Below, in pieces: positions 4,500-12,223 of a DNA stretch of 55,322 bases. The notes under the pieces are model-generated. The model was not told where the DNA came from, did no database searches, and saw nothing but the letters and a program-made list of their open reading frames with translations. This DNA is from a virus. A program made the translations under genes and the position numbers. Position 1 is the stretch's first letter; the number at the start of each line of letters is the position of its first letter. Location of the stretch: positions 1 to 55,322 of the IMG/VR virus record IMGVR_UViG_3300037584_004943. One strand, written 5' to 3'.

Positions 4500-4867
4500 T
4501 GGCATACGTACAAAAAAATAATCCGTTTCCAGTTACTAGCTGTGGTAGACGTAGAGCTGGTGGTATAGGTAGTGGCTTTTTAAAAGCTGAACCACGTAGG
4601 ACTATTGGAAGAGGTAAAAACTTTAATCCAGTATCAAAAGATAAGAGTGCTACAGGTGGCGCAGCAGGTGGTGGTATGACTGAGAAAGGTGTTACAGAAT
4701 ACAAGCTTAAGAATCCTGGTAGTAAGTTACAAACCGCAGTGACAACACCTCCTTCTAAGCTTAAACCTGGTAGTAAAGCTGCTAAACGTAGAAAATCATT
4801 CTGCGCTAGATCTAAAAACTGGAAAAGTGAAAGAGGTTTAGCTGCTAGACGTAGATGGAATTGTTAA
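4499..4867 (+). CDS. Basic protein with conserved Cys/Arg motifs
   Basis: 122 aa. The N-terminal KNNPFPVTSCGRRR and C-terminal SFCARSKNWKSERGLAARRRW motifs resemble short repeats widespread in marine phages and giant viruses. I recall the C-terminal type as DUF6321-like, not verified. The middle is glycine-rich and probably disordered. Strongly cationic. The start overlaps the upstream stop (TAATG). A DNA-associated or packaged virion peptide is the likeliest role, by inference. Confidence 0.65.
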   Translation: MAYVQKNNPFPVTSCGRRRAGGIGSGFLKAEPRRTIGRGKNFNPVSKDKSATGGAAGGGMTEKGVTEYKLKNPGSKLQTAVTTPPSKLKPGSKAAKRRKSFCARSKNWKSERGLAARRRWNC

Positions 4868-4884
4868 TACACATATATTAAGAC

Positions 4885-5139
4885 ATGGCGTTCAAAATGA
4901 AATATAAAAACCTTGAAGAGGTTGTAAAAGAATTAAAAGGTGCTGTTAAGGCTCATGCTAGACAAGCTAGTGTTGTAGAAGGCCATATTAAAGACATGCG
5001 TAAGTCTTCGCCTAAAAAAGGTAAGATTAGTGCTAGTTGTAAAGCTCAAGCTAAAAAGAAATTTAAAGTTTGGCCTAGCGCGTACGCTTCTGGTTGGGGT
5101 GTTAGATGTACTCGCGGTGATTTTAAGAAAAAAAAGTAA
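4885..5139 (+). CDS. Basic protein, SAYASGWGVRC motif
   Basis: 84 aa: MAFKMK start, a helix to about residue 38, then KSSPKKGKISASCKAQAKKK and a KFKVWPSAYASGWGVRCTRG motif ending in a lysine tail. The PSAYA-x-x-x-V-x-C motif recurs in marine virus proteins (DUF5872-like by recall, unverified). Stop and next start overlap as TAATG. Very basic; probably nucleic-acid associated. Confidence 0.65.
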   Translation: MAFKMKYKNLEEVVKELKGAVKAHARQASVVEGHIKDMRKSSPKKGKISASCKAQAKKKFKVWPSAYASGWGVRCTRGDFKKKK

Positions 5140-5414
5140 TGGCTTTTGAACAATTAAATAATCCGTTTAAGAAAGTAAAAGGTGGTGGTACTAGAAAAGT
5201 ATGCCTACCCGCAGCTAAAGTTCGTAGCATGTCAAAAGAAGAGCGTCAGAAAGTTGTCAACGCTAAAAAAGCTGCTGCTTCAAAAGGTAAATACAAGAGA
5301 TCAAGCAAAAGTAATGTAAAAGGTGCTCGTAAGAAAGGCGCTACGCTTAGAGATTGGTTCCAAAAAGAAAACTGGGTGCAAGTTGGTAATCCTAGTAAAA
5401 AGTGCGGCGAATAA
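5139..5414 (+). CDS. Basic protein, LPAAK / LRDWFQKENW motifs
   Basis: 91 aa. Contains CLPAAKVRSMSKEERQKVV followed by a basic linker and TLRDWFQKENWVQVGNPSKK. Similar blocks occur in the opposite order in other marine viral proteins, so this may be a permuted version. It shares the NNPFKK start style of the 4499-4867 product. Cationic, small; function unknown. Confidence 0.65.
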   Translation: MAFEQLNNPFKKVKGGGTRKVCLPAAKVRSMSKEERQKVVNAKKAAASKGKYKRSSKSNVKGARKKGATLRDWFQKENWVQVGNPSKKCGE

Positions 5415-5448
5415 GTAATAGTATAAACATCGATAAATAAATAAAGAT

Positions 5449-5736
5449 ATGGCATTTAAAATGTATGGCAAATCGCCAATGATGAAAGCTTTAATTGGAA
5501 AGCAAAAAAATTTACCAGAAGAGTTAAAAGCTAAAATTCTAGCTGCTCCAGATGATTCACCTAAAAAAATGTATGGTAAGTCACCTAAGAAAAAATATAA
5601 GTCAGATGCTCAACGCAAAGCGGTGCACGCTAGTAAAGCTGAGTCTGGAATGAAAAATTATATGAACCCAGAAGAGTACAAGGTTTTCAACATGGGTAAT
5701 ACACCTAAGAAAATGTACGGTAAAAAGAAAAAATAA
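5449..5736 (+). CDS. Basic repeat protein, KKMYGKSP
   Basis: 95 aa. Starts MAFKMYGKSP and carries three copies of a (K)KMYGKSPKK-like element (residues 4-10, 40-50, 86-95), separated by a helix and the motif SDAQRKAVHASKAE. Ends in a lysine run. Probably disordered and DNA-binding; no catalytic motif. Confidence 0.65.
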   Translation: MAFKMYGKSPMMKALIGKQKNLPEELKAKILAAPDDSPKKMYGKSPKKKYKSDAQRKAVHASKAESGMKNYMNPEEYKVFNMGNTPKKMYGKKKK

Positions 5737-5739
5737 GAT

Positions 5740-6126
5740 ATGGCATTCAAGATGAAAGGTTTCTCTGGTTTTAAAAATAAAGACGGAGATAAAGTAAAAG
5801 TAACTGAGGCAGAATTAACAAAGCCTCGTGGATACGACCCTAGTAAAACAGGTGAGGAAAAGTATCCAGAAGTAAAAACTGTAACAGAAAAATCTCTTAA
5901 GCCTGGTTGGACACAAAAAGGCAATAACTACTTTTTTAAAGGCGATCTTGTTTCTAACCCTAACATGAGTGATGTTTTCTCAAGAAAACCAGTTAAAGCA
6001 TTACACAGAGGTGGTGAGGGTGTGTCAAGTAAAGACAGAGAGCGTTTAGGAGGAGCTGGCAGTCCAAAAGCAAACTACATGAAAGGCTATGCTAAGCCAG
6101 GAAGTAAGAAAAGAAAGAAAAAATAA
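5740..6126 (+). CDS. Basic protein, MAFKMKGFSGFK start
   Basis: 128 aa, starting 3 nt after the previous stop. Its N-terminus (MAFKMKGFSGFK) matches that of the 9582-9767 product (MAFKQKKFSGFK), so the two share an N-terminal module. The C-terminus ends KPGSKKRKKK with SPKANYMKGYA before it. Last gene before a weak hairpin terminator. Function unknown; perhaps a packaged basic peptide. Confidence 0.65.
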   Translation: MAFKMKGFSGFKNKDGDKVKVTEAELTKPRGYDPSKTGEEKYPEVKTVTEKSLKPGWTQKGNNYFFKGDLVSNPNMSDVFSRKPVKALHRGGEGVSSKDRERLGGAGSPKANYMKGYAKPGSKKRKKK

Positions 6127-6128
6127 AT

Positions 6129-6146
6129 ATCGGAAACACCGATTTT
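6129..6146 (+). terminator. Weak hairpin terminator
   Basis: ATCGG-AAACA-CCGAT followed by TTTT, directly after the basic-protein cluster. The five-pair stem and short T run suggest partial termination only. Confidence 0.4.
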
Positions 6147-6176
6147 AACCACGTTATTAACCTAAAACCAATTATT

Positions 6177-6473
6177 ATGACGTATTTGTATTACAAAACA
6201 AGTTCGTGGACCGGAAATCCACAAGTAAACGAAAAAACCAAAGAGCAGTGGGTGCATCTTGCAGACAAAAAGAACTGGAGGATCACTCAACTGCCAAATG
6301 GTTACTACCAAACAGAAGTCTCTAGACCTGATAACGAGGGTGAATGGGCGGATGTTACACGTAGAGAAACCTTAGAGGGTGCAGAACAGGCGATCGATGG
6401 ATCAATTGAGCACTTTACTAAGAAATTAGAGGCTACGAAGGGGCCTAAAGTTGTAAAAACCTTCAACAAATAA
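6177..6473 (+). CDS. Small conserved-type phage protein, unknown
   Basis: 98 aa: aromatic-rich N-terminus (MTYLYYKTSSWTGNPQ), a beta region with WRITQLPNGYYQTEV, and a helical C-terminus (EGAEQAIDGSIEHFTKKLEA). Immediately upstream of groEL with a 26-nt AT-rich gap. No known domain. Confidence 0.6.
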   Translation: MTYLYYKTSSWTGNPQVNEKTKEQWVHLADKKNWRITQLPNGYYQTEVSRPDNEGEWADVTRRETLEGAEQAIDGSIEHFTKKLEATKGPKVVKTFNK

Positions 6474-6499
6474 GCAATATTTTAATTTAATTTACTATA

Positions 6500-8071
6500 A
6501 TGGAATACAATCTCCCTAGCGAGATCGTCAAAGAGCTTAATTTTGGCGATGAAGCTAAAAATAGAATTATTGCTGGCGTAGACAAGTTAGCAAAAGCAGT
6601 AAAATCAACACTAGGAGCATCTGGAAAGTGCGTTATCTACGAAGACGCGCGAGGAAACCCTGTAATTACCAAAGATGGTGTTACAGTTGCTCAATCAGTA
6701 GTGTTGCTTGACCCAGTAGAAAACTTAGGAGCAACTCTTATTAAAGAAGCTGCGCAAAACACAGTGAAAGAAGCAGGTGATGGTACCACTACGGCTACCG
6801 TCCTTGCTGAAGCACTGTTGAAAGAAGTTAATAATGAAAACTGGAAAGATGCCTCTATAAGAGAAATTAAAGAAGGCATATACTCCGGCCTTAAAAAGAT
6901 TAACGAATATCTTGACGGCAAAGCTATTAAAGTTGAAGGAGACATGCTTAAAAGTGTATCTGCTATCTCATGCAATAATGATGAACTATTAGGATCGATT
7001 ATCGCTGAAGCTTACGATAAAGTAGGTAAAGACGGCGTGGTATTGATGGAAACATCTGAAACTGAAGAAACCTACGTTGAATTAGTAGATGGCGTTCAAA
7101 TAGATTGTGGATTAACTTCTCCACATTTCGTTACAAACACAGAGAAACATAAATGTGAACTAGAAAATCCTTTAGTTCTTATAGTATCCTCTGAAATCCC
7201 TAACATACGTAAAATCCAAACAATATTAGAACATGTTATCAAACAAGGTAGAGCCTTACTTATTGTAGCACCTGTTGCTCAGCAAGTAAAATCTGCGTTA
7301 CTTATGAATAAAGTAAAAGGTAACATTAAGGTTAACATTGTTGATCTACCAGGCTTTGGACCTACTAAGAAGGACTGTACTGAAGATTTAGCTATATTAA
7401 CCGGTGCTACTGTAATAAATGAAGAGCTAGGTGATGATTTAGATCTTATTAGCGTTGATCATTTAGGAGAAGCTGAGTTTGCTACTACAGATGATAAGAG
7501 CACTGTTATAACGCTAGAAGAGATGAACGAAGATATTGAAGAGCGTATTGATGAGGTAGTCAAGAAGATCGCTGATGAAAAGAACGGGTTTTTAAAGAAA
7601 AAGCTAGAGTCTAGATTAGCCATGCTATCTGGTAGCGTTGGCATCATTAGAGTTGGCGCTGATTCTAAAGTAGAGCTTAAAGAAAAGAAAGATCGCGTTG
7701 AAGACGCTATATATGCAACAAAAGCGGCACTGAAAGAAGGCATTGTTCCCGGCGGTGGTGTAGCGTTGTTAAACGCCTCTCAAAAAATTTCGACCGACAA
7801 CGTCGGCGAAGAGATTCTTCTAAAAGCTATTAGAACTCCTTTCGACACTATATTAGCAAATGCTGGTATAGAAGTTATGGATGGAACTGTAGATCATGAA
7901 GGTTATGGTAAAGATGCTATAACTGGAGAAAGAATTGATATGATCAAATCAGGCATCGTAGATCCCGTACTTGTTACCAAGTCGGCGCTGAAAAACGCGG
8001 TGAGCGTGGTATCAACCATCATCTCTGCAGATTGTGTAATTTCAAACATCCGAGTAAATGAAGGCAGTTAA
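6500..8071 (+). CDS. groEL: Chaperonin GroEL (60 kDa subunit)
   Basis: 523 aa, full-length group I chaperonin that folds proteins in an ATP-driven double ring. The ATP site is intact: ITKDG (Asp59), GDGTTTA (Asp94) and RVEDA with the hydrolytic aspartate at about 402 (E. coli Asp398), then GIVPGGGVALL. The bacterial GGM tail is missing; it ends SNIRVNEGS. The C-terminus overlaps groES by 14 nt in another frame, so the two are coupled. Order is groEL-groES, reversed from bacteria. Likely folds capsid or other virion proteins. Confidence 0.97.
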   Translation: MEYNLPSEIVKELNFGDEAKNRIIAGVDKLAKAVKSTLGASGKCVIYEDARGNPVITKDGVTVAQSVVLLDPVENLGATLIKEAAQNTVKEAGDGTTTATVLAEALLKEVNNENWKDASIREIKEGIYSGLKKINEYLDGKAIKVEGDMLKSVSAISCNNDELLGSIIAEAYDKVGKDGVVLMETSETEETYVELVDGVQIDCGLTSPHFVTNTEKHKCELENPLVLIVSSEIPNIRKIQTILEHVIKQGRALLIVAPVAQQVKSALLMNKVKGNIKVNIVDLPGFGPTKKDCTEDLAILTGATVINEELGDDLDLISVDHLGEAEFATTDDKSTVITLEEMNEDIEERIDEVVKKIADEKNGFLKKKLESRLAMLSGSVGIIRVGADSKVELKEKKDRVEDAIYATKAALKEGIVPGGGVALLNASQKISTDNVGEEILLKAIRTPFDTILANAGIEVMDGTVDHEGYGKDAITGERIDMIKSGIVDPVLVTKSALKNAVSVVSTIISADCVISNIRVNEGS

Positions 8072-8315
8072 CGATTATATAGTTGTAAATAAAGAAAAGG
8101 TTGGGCCTAAGAAAATAGGTGGTTTAATATTAACAGAAGATCTAGACGAAGAAAACAGATATATTAAAGCTACCATAGTTTCAACTGGTAACTTAGTGCA
8201 AGGATTAAAGGATGGTGATATAGTCTATTACGATAAGCATGCTGGACATGGTATTACCTGGAAAGATACGATGTACCAAGTGATAAGAGGTCGCGATGTA
8301 GTTTTAGTAGAATAG
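8058..8315 (+). CDS. groES: Co-chaperonin GroES
   Basis: 85 aa, slightly shorter than the usual 95. N-terminal NDYIVV strand; a mobile-loop region (KVGPKKIGGLILTED) with the hydrophobic G-G-L-I tripeptide that docks into GroEL; then the barrel with ATIVSTGN, GDIVYYD and terminal DVVLVE. It overlaps the end of groEL, ensuring co-expression. Forms the heptameric lid of the phage chaperonin. Confidence 0.93.
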   Translation: MKAVNDYIVVNKEKVGPKKIGGLILTEDLDEENRYIKATIVSTGNLVQGLKDGDIVYYDKHAGHGITWKDTMYQVIRGRDVVLVE

Positions 8316-8424
8316 ATTTATTACGTGTAATTACTACTATGTAGATTAAACATAAACCATAATCCACAAACTTTAAACATAAAATCTAAAACAAATTATT
8401 TATTAATCATTAAAAATTACAATT

Positions 8425-8736
8425 ATGAGAATTTTACATTTCGTAGATACTGCAGGTACTGATGAAACTTTTGTTCCAGCAAGCGCTATCACAATGATTC
8501 AAGTTACTGATAACGCTAGTGTTATTGTTGGCTTTAAAAGTGCAGATCCTGCTGTTACAGCTAATGATCAAGTTGATTTAACTTGTACTGCTGGTAAGTC
8601 TGATGAAGTTGCTTTATTTTTAGCACAAACAATGGCTCCTGGCAATGTAGGTCATGGCAATGTAGTTACTGTTAAGGCTGGCGGAACAAACGCTTTTGCT
8701 GATGTTACTACTGTAGCTTACACCGCTGGTTCTTAA
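8425..8736 (+). CDS. Small virion-type beta protein
   Basis: 103 aa, Ala/Thr/Val-rich, low lysine, unlike the basic cluster. Begins MRILHFVDTAGTDETFVPAS and continues as alternating beta segments. Composition resembles the small beta proteins at 48803-51408, so a capsid decoration or fibre subunit is plausible. It follows a 109-nt non-coding gap, which may hold its own promoter. Confidence 0.55.
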   Translation: MRILHFVDTAGTDETFVPASAITMIQVTDNASVIVGFKSADPAVTANDQVDLTCTAGKSDEVALFLAQTMAPGNVGHGNVVTVKAGGTNAFADVTTVAYTAGS

Positions 8737-8742
8737 TCTTGA

Positions 8743-9183
8743 ATGAGATTAACTAGTCACGATTTACGTGAATTACAAATCCTTAAGTATTACAGGCTCA
8801 CTAGAAAGTGGGCTTGTAAGACTTACGGGTTAAAAGACGCAGACTTAGAGTTACTAATCTATTTAGACTGTAAGAAGCGTTTTACAAGACAAGAATTTAT
8901 AGACGGAACTTACACATACTCTTGGGATAAAGAGAGATGGGAGCGTCTTAGAAAAGAAGGCTGGATAGAGGTTTGGAGACATAGAAATCGCACGACGATA
9001 AAATATAGCGTATATAAAACTTCATTTAAGTGCAGCCAATTAATAAGTAGAATATATAGAATACTACTAGGTGAGGAAGACTTACCTACTTCATCGAGAA
9101 GTAAATTCTATAATAACGAATCATATACTGACAAGGTTTACAACAAAGCTATTGATGATATGATTAAAGATCCAGATAGGTAA
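8743..9183 (+). CDS. Winged-helix-like DNA-binding protein
   Basis: 146 aa. Residues 1-80 read as a helix-rich DNA-binding unit (LELLIYLDCKKRFTRQEFID...RWERLRKEGWIEVW) followed by a beta wing (RHRNRTTIKYSVYK). The tail is YKTSFKCSQLISRIYRILLG. The arrangement resembles MarR-type winged helices. Coupled to the next gene by TAATG. May regulate late genes; no target site identified. Confidence 0.55.
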   Translation: MRLTSHDLRELQILKYYRLTRKWACKTYGLKDADLELLIYLDCKKRFTRQEFIDGTYTYSWDKERWERLRKEGWIEVWRHRNRTTIKYSVYKTSFKCSQLISRIYRILLGEEDLPTSSRSKFYNNESYTDKVYNKAIDDMIKDPDR

Positions 9184-9578
9184 TGGCGTTTAAACTAGGT
9201 TCAAATAAAGGGTTGCAGGCTGAAGGTGGTAATATCAAAAGTAAGTTTAAATTTAAAACTGAACAAGAGGTTATACCTGGAACACCTGTATTTAGAAAGA
9301 AGCTAGGCGATGGTATTTTAGCTGAGGCTAATATGGATGGATCTATTTACGTAAGCAAAGACTTAAGCTTAGATGATCCAATGCTACATCAAACCATGAG
9401 GCATGAAATGCAACACATAACAGCTATGAAGCTTGGTACAGAAACTTATGATGATAATGCTGTTTATTACAAAGGCGAAACGTGGTTAAGAGAGGATGGG
9501 TTTATAATAAACCCTCACAATGGTGAAAAACTAATAGAAGGAGATAAACGACTTCCTTGGGAAGCAAACAAAATTTAG
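9183..9578 (+). CDS. Small putative metallopeptidase (HEMQH)
   Basis: 131 aa. A classical HExxH zinc motif (His74-Glu75-Met-Gln-His78) sits in a helix MRHEMQHITAMKLG, after a beta region containing GDGILAEANMDGSIYVSKD. A third ligand is not obvious; candidates lie in ETYDD/KGETW. It starts MAFKLG like the basic cluster. Could be a processing or lytic protease, or a degenerate zincin fold; activity unproven. Confidence 0.5.
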   Translation: MAFKLGSNKGLQAEGGNIKSKFKFKTEQEVIPGTPVFRKKLGDGILAEANMDGSIYVSKDLSLDDPMLHQTMRHEMQHITAMKLGTETYDDNAVYYKGETWLREDGFIINPHNGEKLIEGDKRLPWEANKI

Positions 9579-9581
9579 ATC

Positions 9582-9767
9582 ATGGCATTTAAGCAAAAAA
9601 AATTCTCAGGGTTTAAGCCACCTCAAGAGAAAAAACAAAACAAAATGATAGATAAAGGTGGTCCAGTATCCCCATCTCGCACAGGCATGACCTACGTTCA
9701 TAAGTACGATGATGATGGTAAATTACTACCTGGTTATCCTAAGTGGGTTAAAAAAACAAAAAAATAA
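9582..9767 (+). CDS. Small basic protein, MAFKQKKFSGFK start
   Basis: 61 aa. The N-terminus matches the 5740-6126 product. It ends in KKTKK after a GKLLPGYPKWV segment. Stop overlaps the next ATG (TAATG). Another member of the MAF-type basic peptide set, here between the HExxH protein and the membrane proteins. Confidence 0.6.
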   Translation: MAFKQKKFSGFKPPQEKKQNKMIDKGGPVSPSRTGMTYVHKYDDDGKLLPGYPKWVKKTKK

Positions 9768-9988
9768 TGTGGAGTTTATTTAAAGATAAAAACGAGATTA
9801 ACGAAAAGAACGTGGTAGGCTTTTCTTCATTTGTAGTAATGTGTTTATTTGCTATTGCAGATTTAGTTACTAGTTTTATATTCGTTAATGGTACATTAGT
9901 AATAAACGAAGTTATATACAATTCATTCGTATGGGTAACGTTAGGATGTTTTGGAATTAGTTCGTTTGAAAAAGTAAAATCGAAATAA
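9767..9988 (+). CDS. Two-span membrane protein, holin candidate
   Basis: 73 aa. Two hydrophobic segments, residues about 16-40 (VVGFSSFVVMCLFAIADLVT...) and 44-65, with a charged N-terminus and a lysine-rich C-terminus, a class II-like holin layout. It shares the C-terminal FEKVKSK ending with the neighbouring 3TM holin-like protein (LEKVKK). Could be a holin, pinholin or antiholin partner. Confidence 0.55.
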   Translation: MWSLFKDKNEINEKNVVGFSSFVVMCLFAIADLVTSFIFVNGTLVINEVIYNSFVWVTLGCFGISSFEKVKSK

Positions 9989-9989
9989 T

Positions 9990-10118
9990 ATGCCTACTAA
10001 GAAATTCAAACCTCACATGATGTATAAAGGCAAAAGCGCTATTATGGCTAAAACTTACCAAAAACATCTAGAGCTTAAAAAGAAAGGTTATGGTCACACT
10101 AAACCTAAATCTAAATGA
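9990..10118 (+). CDS. Micro basic protein, 42 aa
   Basis: ATG at 9990, 42 codons (MPTKKFKPHMMYKGKSAIMA...), stop TGA 10116-10118 overlapping the next ATG (ATGA). Contains the MMYKGKSAIMAKTYQKHLELK stretch, a composition typical of short tail-end basic phage peptides. Translationally coupled to the holin-like gene. Function unknown. Confidence 0.65.
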   Translation: MPTKKFKPHMMYKGKSAIMAKTYQKHLELKKKGYGHTKPKSK

Positions 10119-10507
10119 GTATATTAAATAAAATATTCTCTGCTGGAGCGGGTGATCTTGTAAAAAACGTAGGTGGAGTTTTAGATAACTTAACCACTAC
10201 TAAAGAAGAGAAGCTAGAAGCAGAGAGAAAAATAAAAGAATTAATCGCTAACTACGAAGTTGAGATGGAAAAGAACATCACATCTCGTTGGGAAGCAGAT
10301 TTAAAGTCAGATTCATGGCTTAGCAAGAATGTACGTCCAATGACGTTAATATTCTTAATAGTATGCACGATGCTATTAATATTTATTGATGCTGGTGCAA
10401 TTAACTTTAATGTGAAGGACTCGTACGTAGACCTTCTTCAACTAGTATTAATAACAGTGATCGGAGCTTATTTTGGCGGACGCTCACTAGAAAAAGTAAA
10501 AAAATAA
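10115..10507 (+). CDS. Holin-like protein (3TM, GTA-holin type)
   Basis: 130 aa. An N-terminal amphipathic segment (residues 1-30) is followed by a charged helix (EEKLEAERKIKELIANYEVE), then ITSRWEADLKSDSWLSKNVR-P before two hydrophobic spans (residues about 75-93 and 105-122) and a basic GGRSLEKVKK end. This matches the layout of holins of the gene-transfer-agent 3TM family, which permeabilise the inner membrane at lysis. It pairs with the membrane protein at 9767. Confidence 0.7.
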   Translation: MSILNKIFSAGAGDLVKNVGGVLDNLTTTKEEKLEAERKIKELIANYEVEMEKNITSRWEADLKSDSWLSKNVRPMTLIFLIVCTMLLIFIDAGAINFNVKDSYVDLLQLVLITVIGAYFGGRSLEKVKK

Positions 10508-10511
10508 AATT

Positions 10512-10880
10512 ATGGCAATATCACAGGATACAGCTTATGGCTTTGGTCAATTAGGATCTGCATTTAATGACGGAACAGCAGCTATGACACCTCCAACTGG
10601 CAAGGTGTTTGTAGCTATAACTTTTTTAGCTGACACTACATTTGACGCTAGTGGAGGCTTGATAGCAGACACAGCTCATACAGCTACTGAAGGTTTAGAA
10701 TACGTAGGTACTGAGGCAGCTGCTCACAATCTAGCGGTAGCATCTGAAACAGCTATCAGTGGTGGTGGCGGTCTACAAATAGACGCTTCAAACACATTTC
10801 CACAAGGAGTTACCATTTACGGTAGATGGACAGAGATTGATCCAGCGTCTGGAATGTTAATAGCTTATATAGGAGAATAA
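10512..10880 (+). CDS. Small virion-type protein
   Basis: 122 aa, Ala/Gly/Thr-rich, low charge. Contains PPTGKVFVAITFLADTTFD and a C-terminal YGRWTEIDPASGMLIAYIGE block, a pattern of phage decoration or fibre-tip proteins found as abundant virion components. No catalytic motif. The AT-rich spacer after it contains four tandem AAATT units. Confidence 0.55.
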   Translation: MAISQDTAYGFGQLGSAFNDGTAAMTPPTGKVFVAITFLADTTFDASGGLIADTAHTATEGLEYVGTEAAAHNLAVASETAISGGGGLQIDASNTFPQGVTIYGRWTEIDPASGMLIAYIGE

Positions 10881-10909
10881 AAATAAATCAAATTAAATTA
10901 AATTAAATT

Positions 10910-11203
10910 ATGGCAAAAAGAAAGACCCCGAAGACGGTGGACTTAAAACCCCGTGCGGAAAAAATTACAGATCAGCAATTAGAAAGACTTCAAAGAACCG
11001 TTAGCGGTATCAATAGAGTTAAGTCTGAACTAGGAACTATAGAGGTTCAAAAGCATAGTTTGTTACACACTGTTAACGATCTACAAGCTGTGCTACAGGA
11101 ACTTCAGCAAGAGTTTATGAACGATTACGAAACTACAGACATAAACATTCAAGATGGTTCTATAAAGTATAAAGAAGATGGCAAAGCTGATAAGAAAGAT
11201 TAG
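10910..11203 (+). CDS. Coiled-coil phage protein
   Basis: 97 aa. Heptad-like helix from about residue 19 to 70 (QLERLQRTVSGINRVKSELG...) then an acidic NDYETTDINIQDGSIKYKED tail. Overlaps the next gene by 26 nt. A recurrent small protein in marine phages upstream of terminase genes; role unknown, perhaps assembly. Confidence 0.6.
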   Translation: MAKRKTPKTVDLKPRAEKITDQQLERLQRTVSGINRVKSELGTIEVQKHSLLHTVNDLQAVLQELQQEFMNDYETTDINIQDGSIKYKEDGKADKKD

Positions 11204-11399
11204 TGTAGGTAAAGATTATAAAAATGACGCCATGCACTACGCTGTTGGACAGGAAGTGTATGGTGGTCATACTATCTGCGATATAATAGAGGAAAAAGAT
11301 AAGTACTCTATATATATTAGAAAAAACAAAAATGTTATTCCTTGGAAGGACTTTAATAAAAACATGGCTGTATCTGTTGAATATAATCTAGAGTATTAA
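11178..11399 (+). CDS. Small conserved-type phage protein
   Basis: 73 aa (MAKLIRKISVGKDYKNDAMHY...), beta-rich, ending WKDFNKNMAVSVEYNLEY. Starts within the previous gene (26-nt overlap) and ends TAATG into the next. Composition suggests a small beta domain. Function unknown. Confidence 0.6.
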   Translation: MAKLIRKISVGKDYKNDAMHYAVGQEVYGGHTICDIIEEKDKYSIYIRKNKNVIPWKDFNKNMAVSVEYNLEY

Positions 11400-11980
11400 T
11401 GAGAAGTATACATAATTTTGTAATTGAGCCTGATGGTGAAAGATACAATAACACTGTAGACGTCGATGGATCTAGCCTAATATTAAACACGGAGGTTTAC
11501 AATCACCAATATGTAAACAGAGAAGCCAAAGTTATAAGTACTCCAAGAGTTAACAAAACTAATATACAAGACTTAGACTCTGTGCTTGTGCATCACAACG
11601 TGTTTAGAAGATGGCATGATGTAAAAGGTAGAGAAAAAAATAGTAGAAGTTATCTAGGCGATAATAGATATATAGTATCAGAAGATCAAATATTTCTATA
11701 CAAAAGAAACAACGATTGGAGATGCTTACCAGGCTACTGTTTTGTTCAACCGTTAAAAGCGGTAGACAACTTCAACACAGAATCAGAAAGACCTTTGATA
11801 GGTATTGTTAAATACTCAGATGGACTAGTAGACGTGGGAGATTTAGTAGGATTTGATCCTGTCTCTACGTACGAGTTCGTTGTTGATGGGGTTAGACTTT
11901 ACCGAGCATTATCCAAATTTATTACAATTAAATATGAGTATCAAGGAAACGAAGAAGCGTATAATCCTAGCTGGGCGTAA
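11399..11980 (+). CDS. Candidate tandem GroES-like (Cpn20-type) protein
   Basis: 193 aa. Two successive halves each follow the co-chaperonin order: an initial F-V-x-P strand (HNFVIEP at residue 5; GYCFVQP at about 112), a variable loop, a x-V-I/G-I-V strand (REAKVIS; LIGIVKY), a D-x-V hairpin (DSVLVHH; VGDLVGF) and a closing strand (EDQIFLYK; KFITIKY). This resembles duplicated cpn10 proteins such as plant Cpn20. Sequence identity to GroES is low, so the call is inference. Overlaps terS. Confidence 0.45.
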   Translation: MRSIHNFVIEPDGERYNNTVDVDGSSLILNTEVYNHQYVNREAKVISTPRVNKTNIQDLDSVLVHHNVFRRWHDVKGREKNSRSYLGDNRYIVSEDQIFLYKRNNDWRCLPGYCFVQPLKAVDNFNTESERPLIGIVKYSDGLVDVGDLVGFDPVSTYEFVVDGVRLYRALSKFITIKYEYQGNEEAYNPSWA

Positions 11981-12212
11981 AGCAGTTGATGAGTTAATTA
12001 AAGTTGCTCAAGAGCAAATCATTACTAATACTGAAGATGATGTGTCTGCTGATAGACTGAAGAACGCTGCTGCTACTAAAAAACTAGCTATATTTGATGC
12101 ATTTGAAATCCTCAACCGTATACAAGAAGAAGAAAATATTTTGGAAGGAAAGACACAAGAAGAAAAAAAGGAACGAGTATTTAAGGGCTTCGCGGAAGGC
12201 AGATCAAAGTAA
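11934..12212 (+). CDS. terS: Terminase small subunit (putative)
   Basis: 92 aa from the ATG at 11934 (MSIKETKKRIILAGRKAVDE...); an upstream extension of the frame would overlap the previous gene further and is rejected. Helical: a putative DNA-binding N-terminus, then SADRLKNAAATKKLAIFDAF and a glutamate-rich coiled coil for oligomerisation. Its position directly before terL is the main argument. Recognises phage DNA for packaging. Confidence 0.65.
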   Translation: MSIKETKKRIILAGRKAVDELIKVAQEQIITNTEDDVSADRLKNAAATKKLAIFDAFEILNRIQEEENILEGKTQEEKKERVFKGFAEGRSK

Positions 12213-12223
12213 TAGCGTTTTTG

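Noticed and set aside
6691-7743. Antisense reading frames within groEL and other large genes
   Set aside because: These are serine/alanine-rich shadows of codon usage on the coding strand, with no start context or family match.
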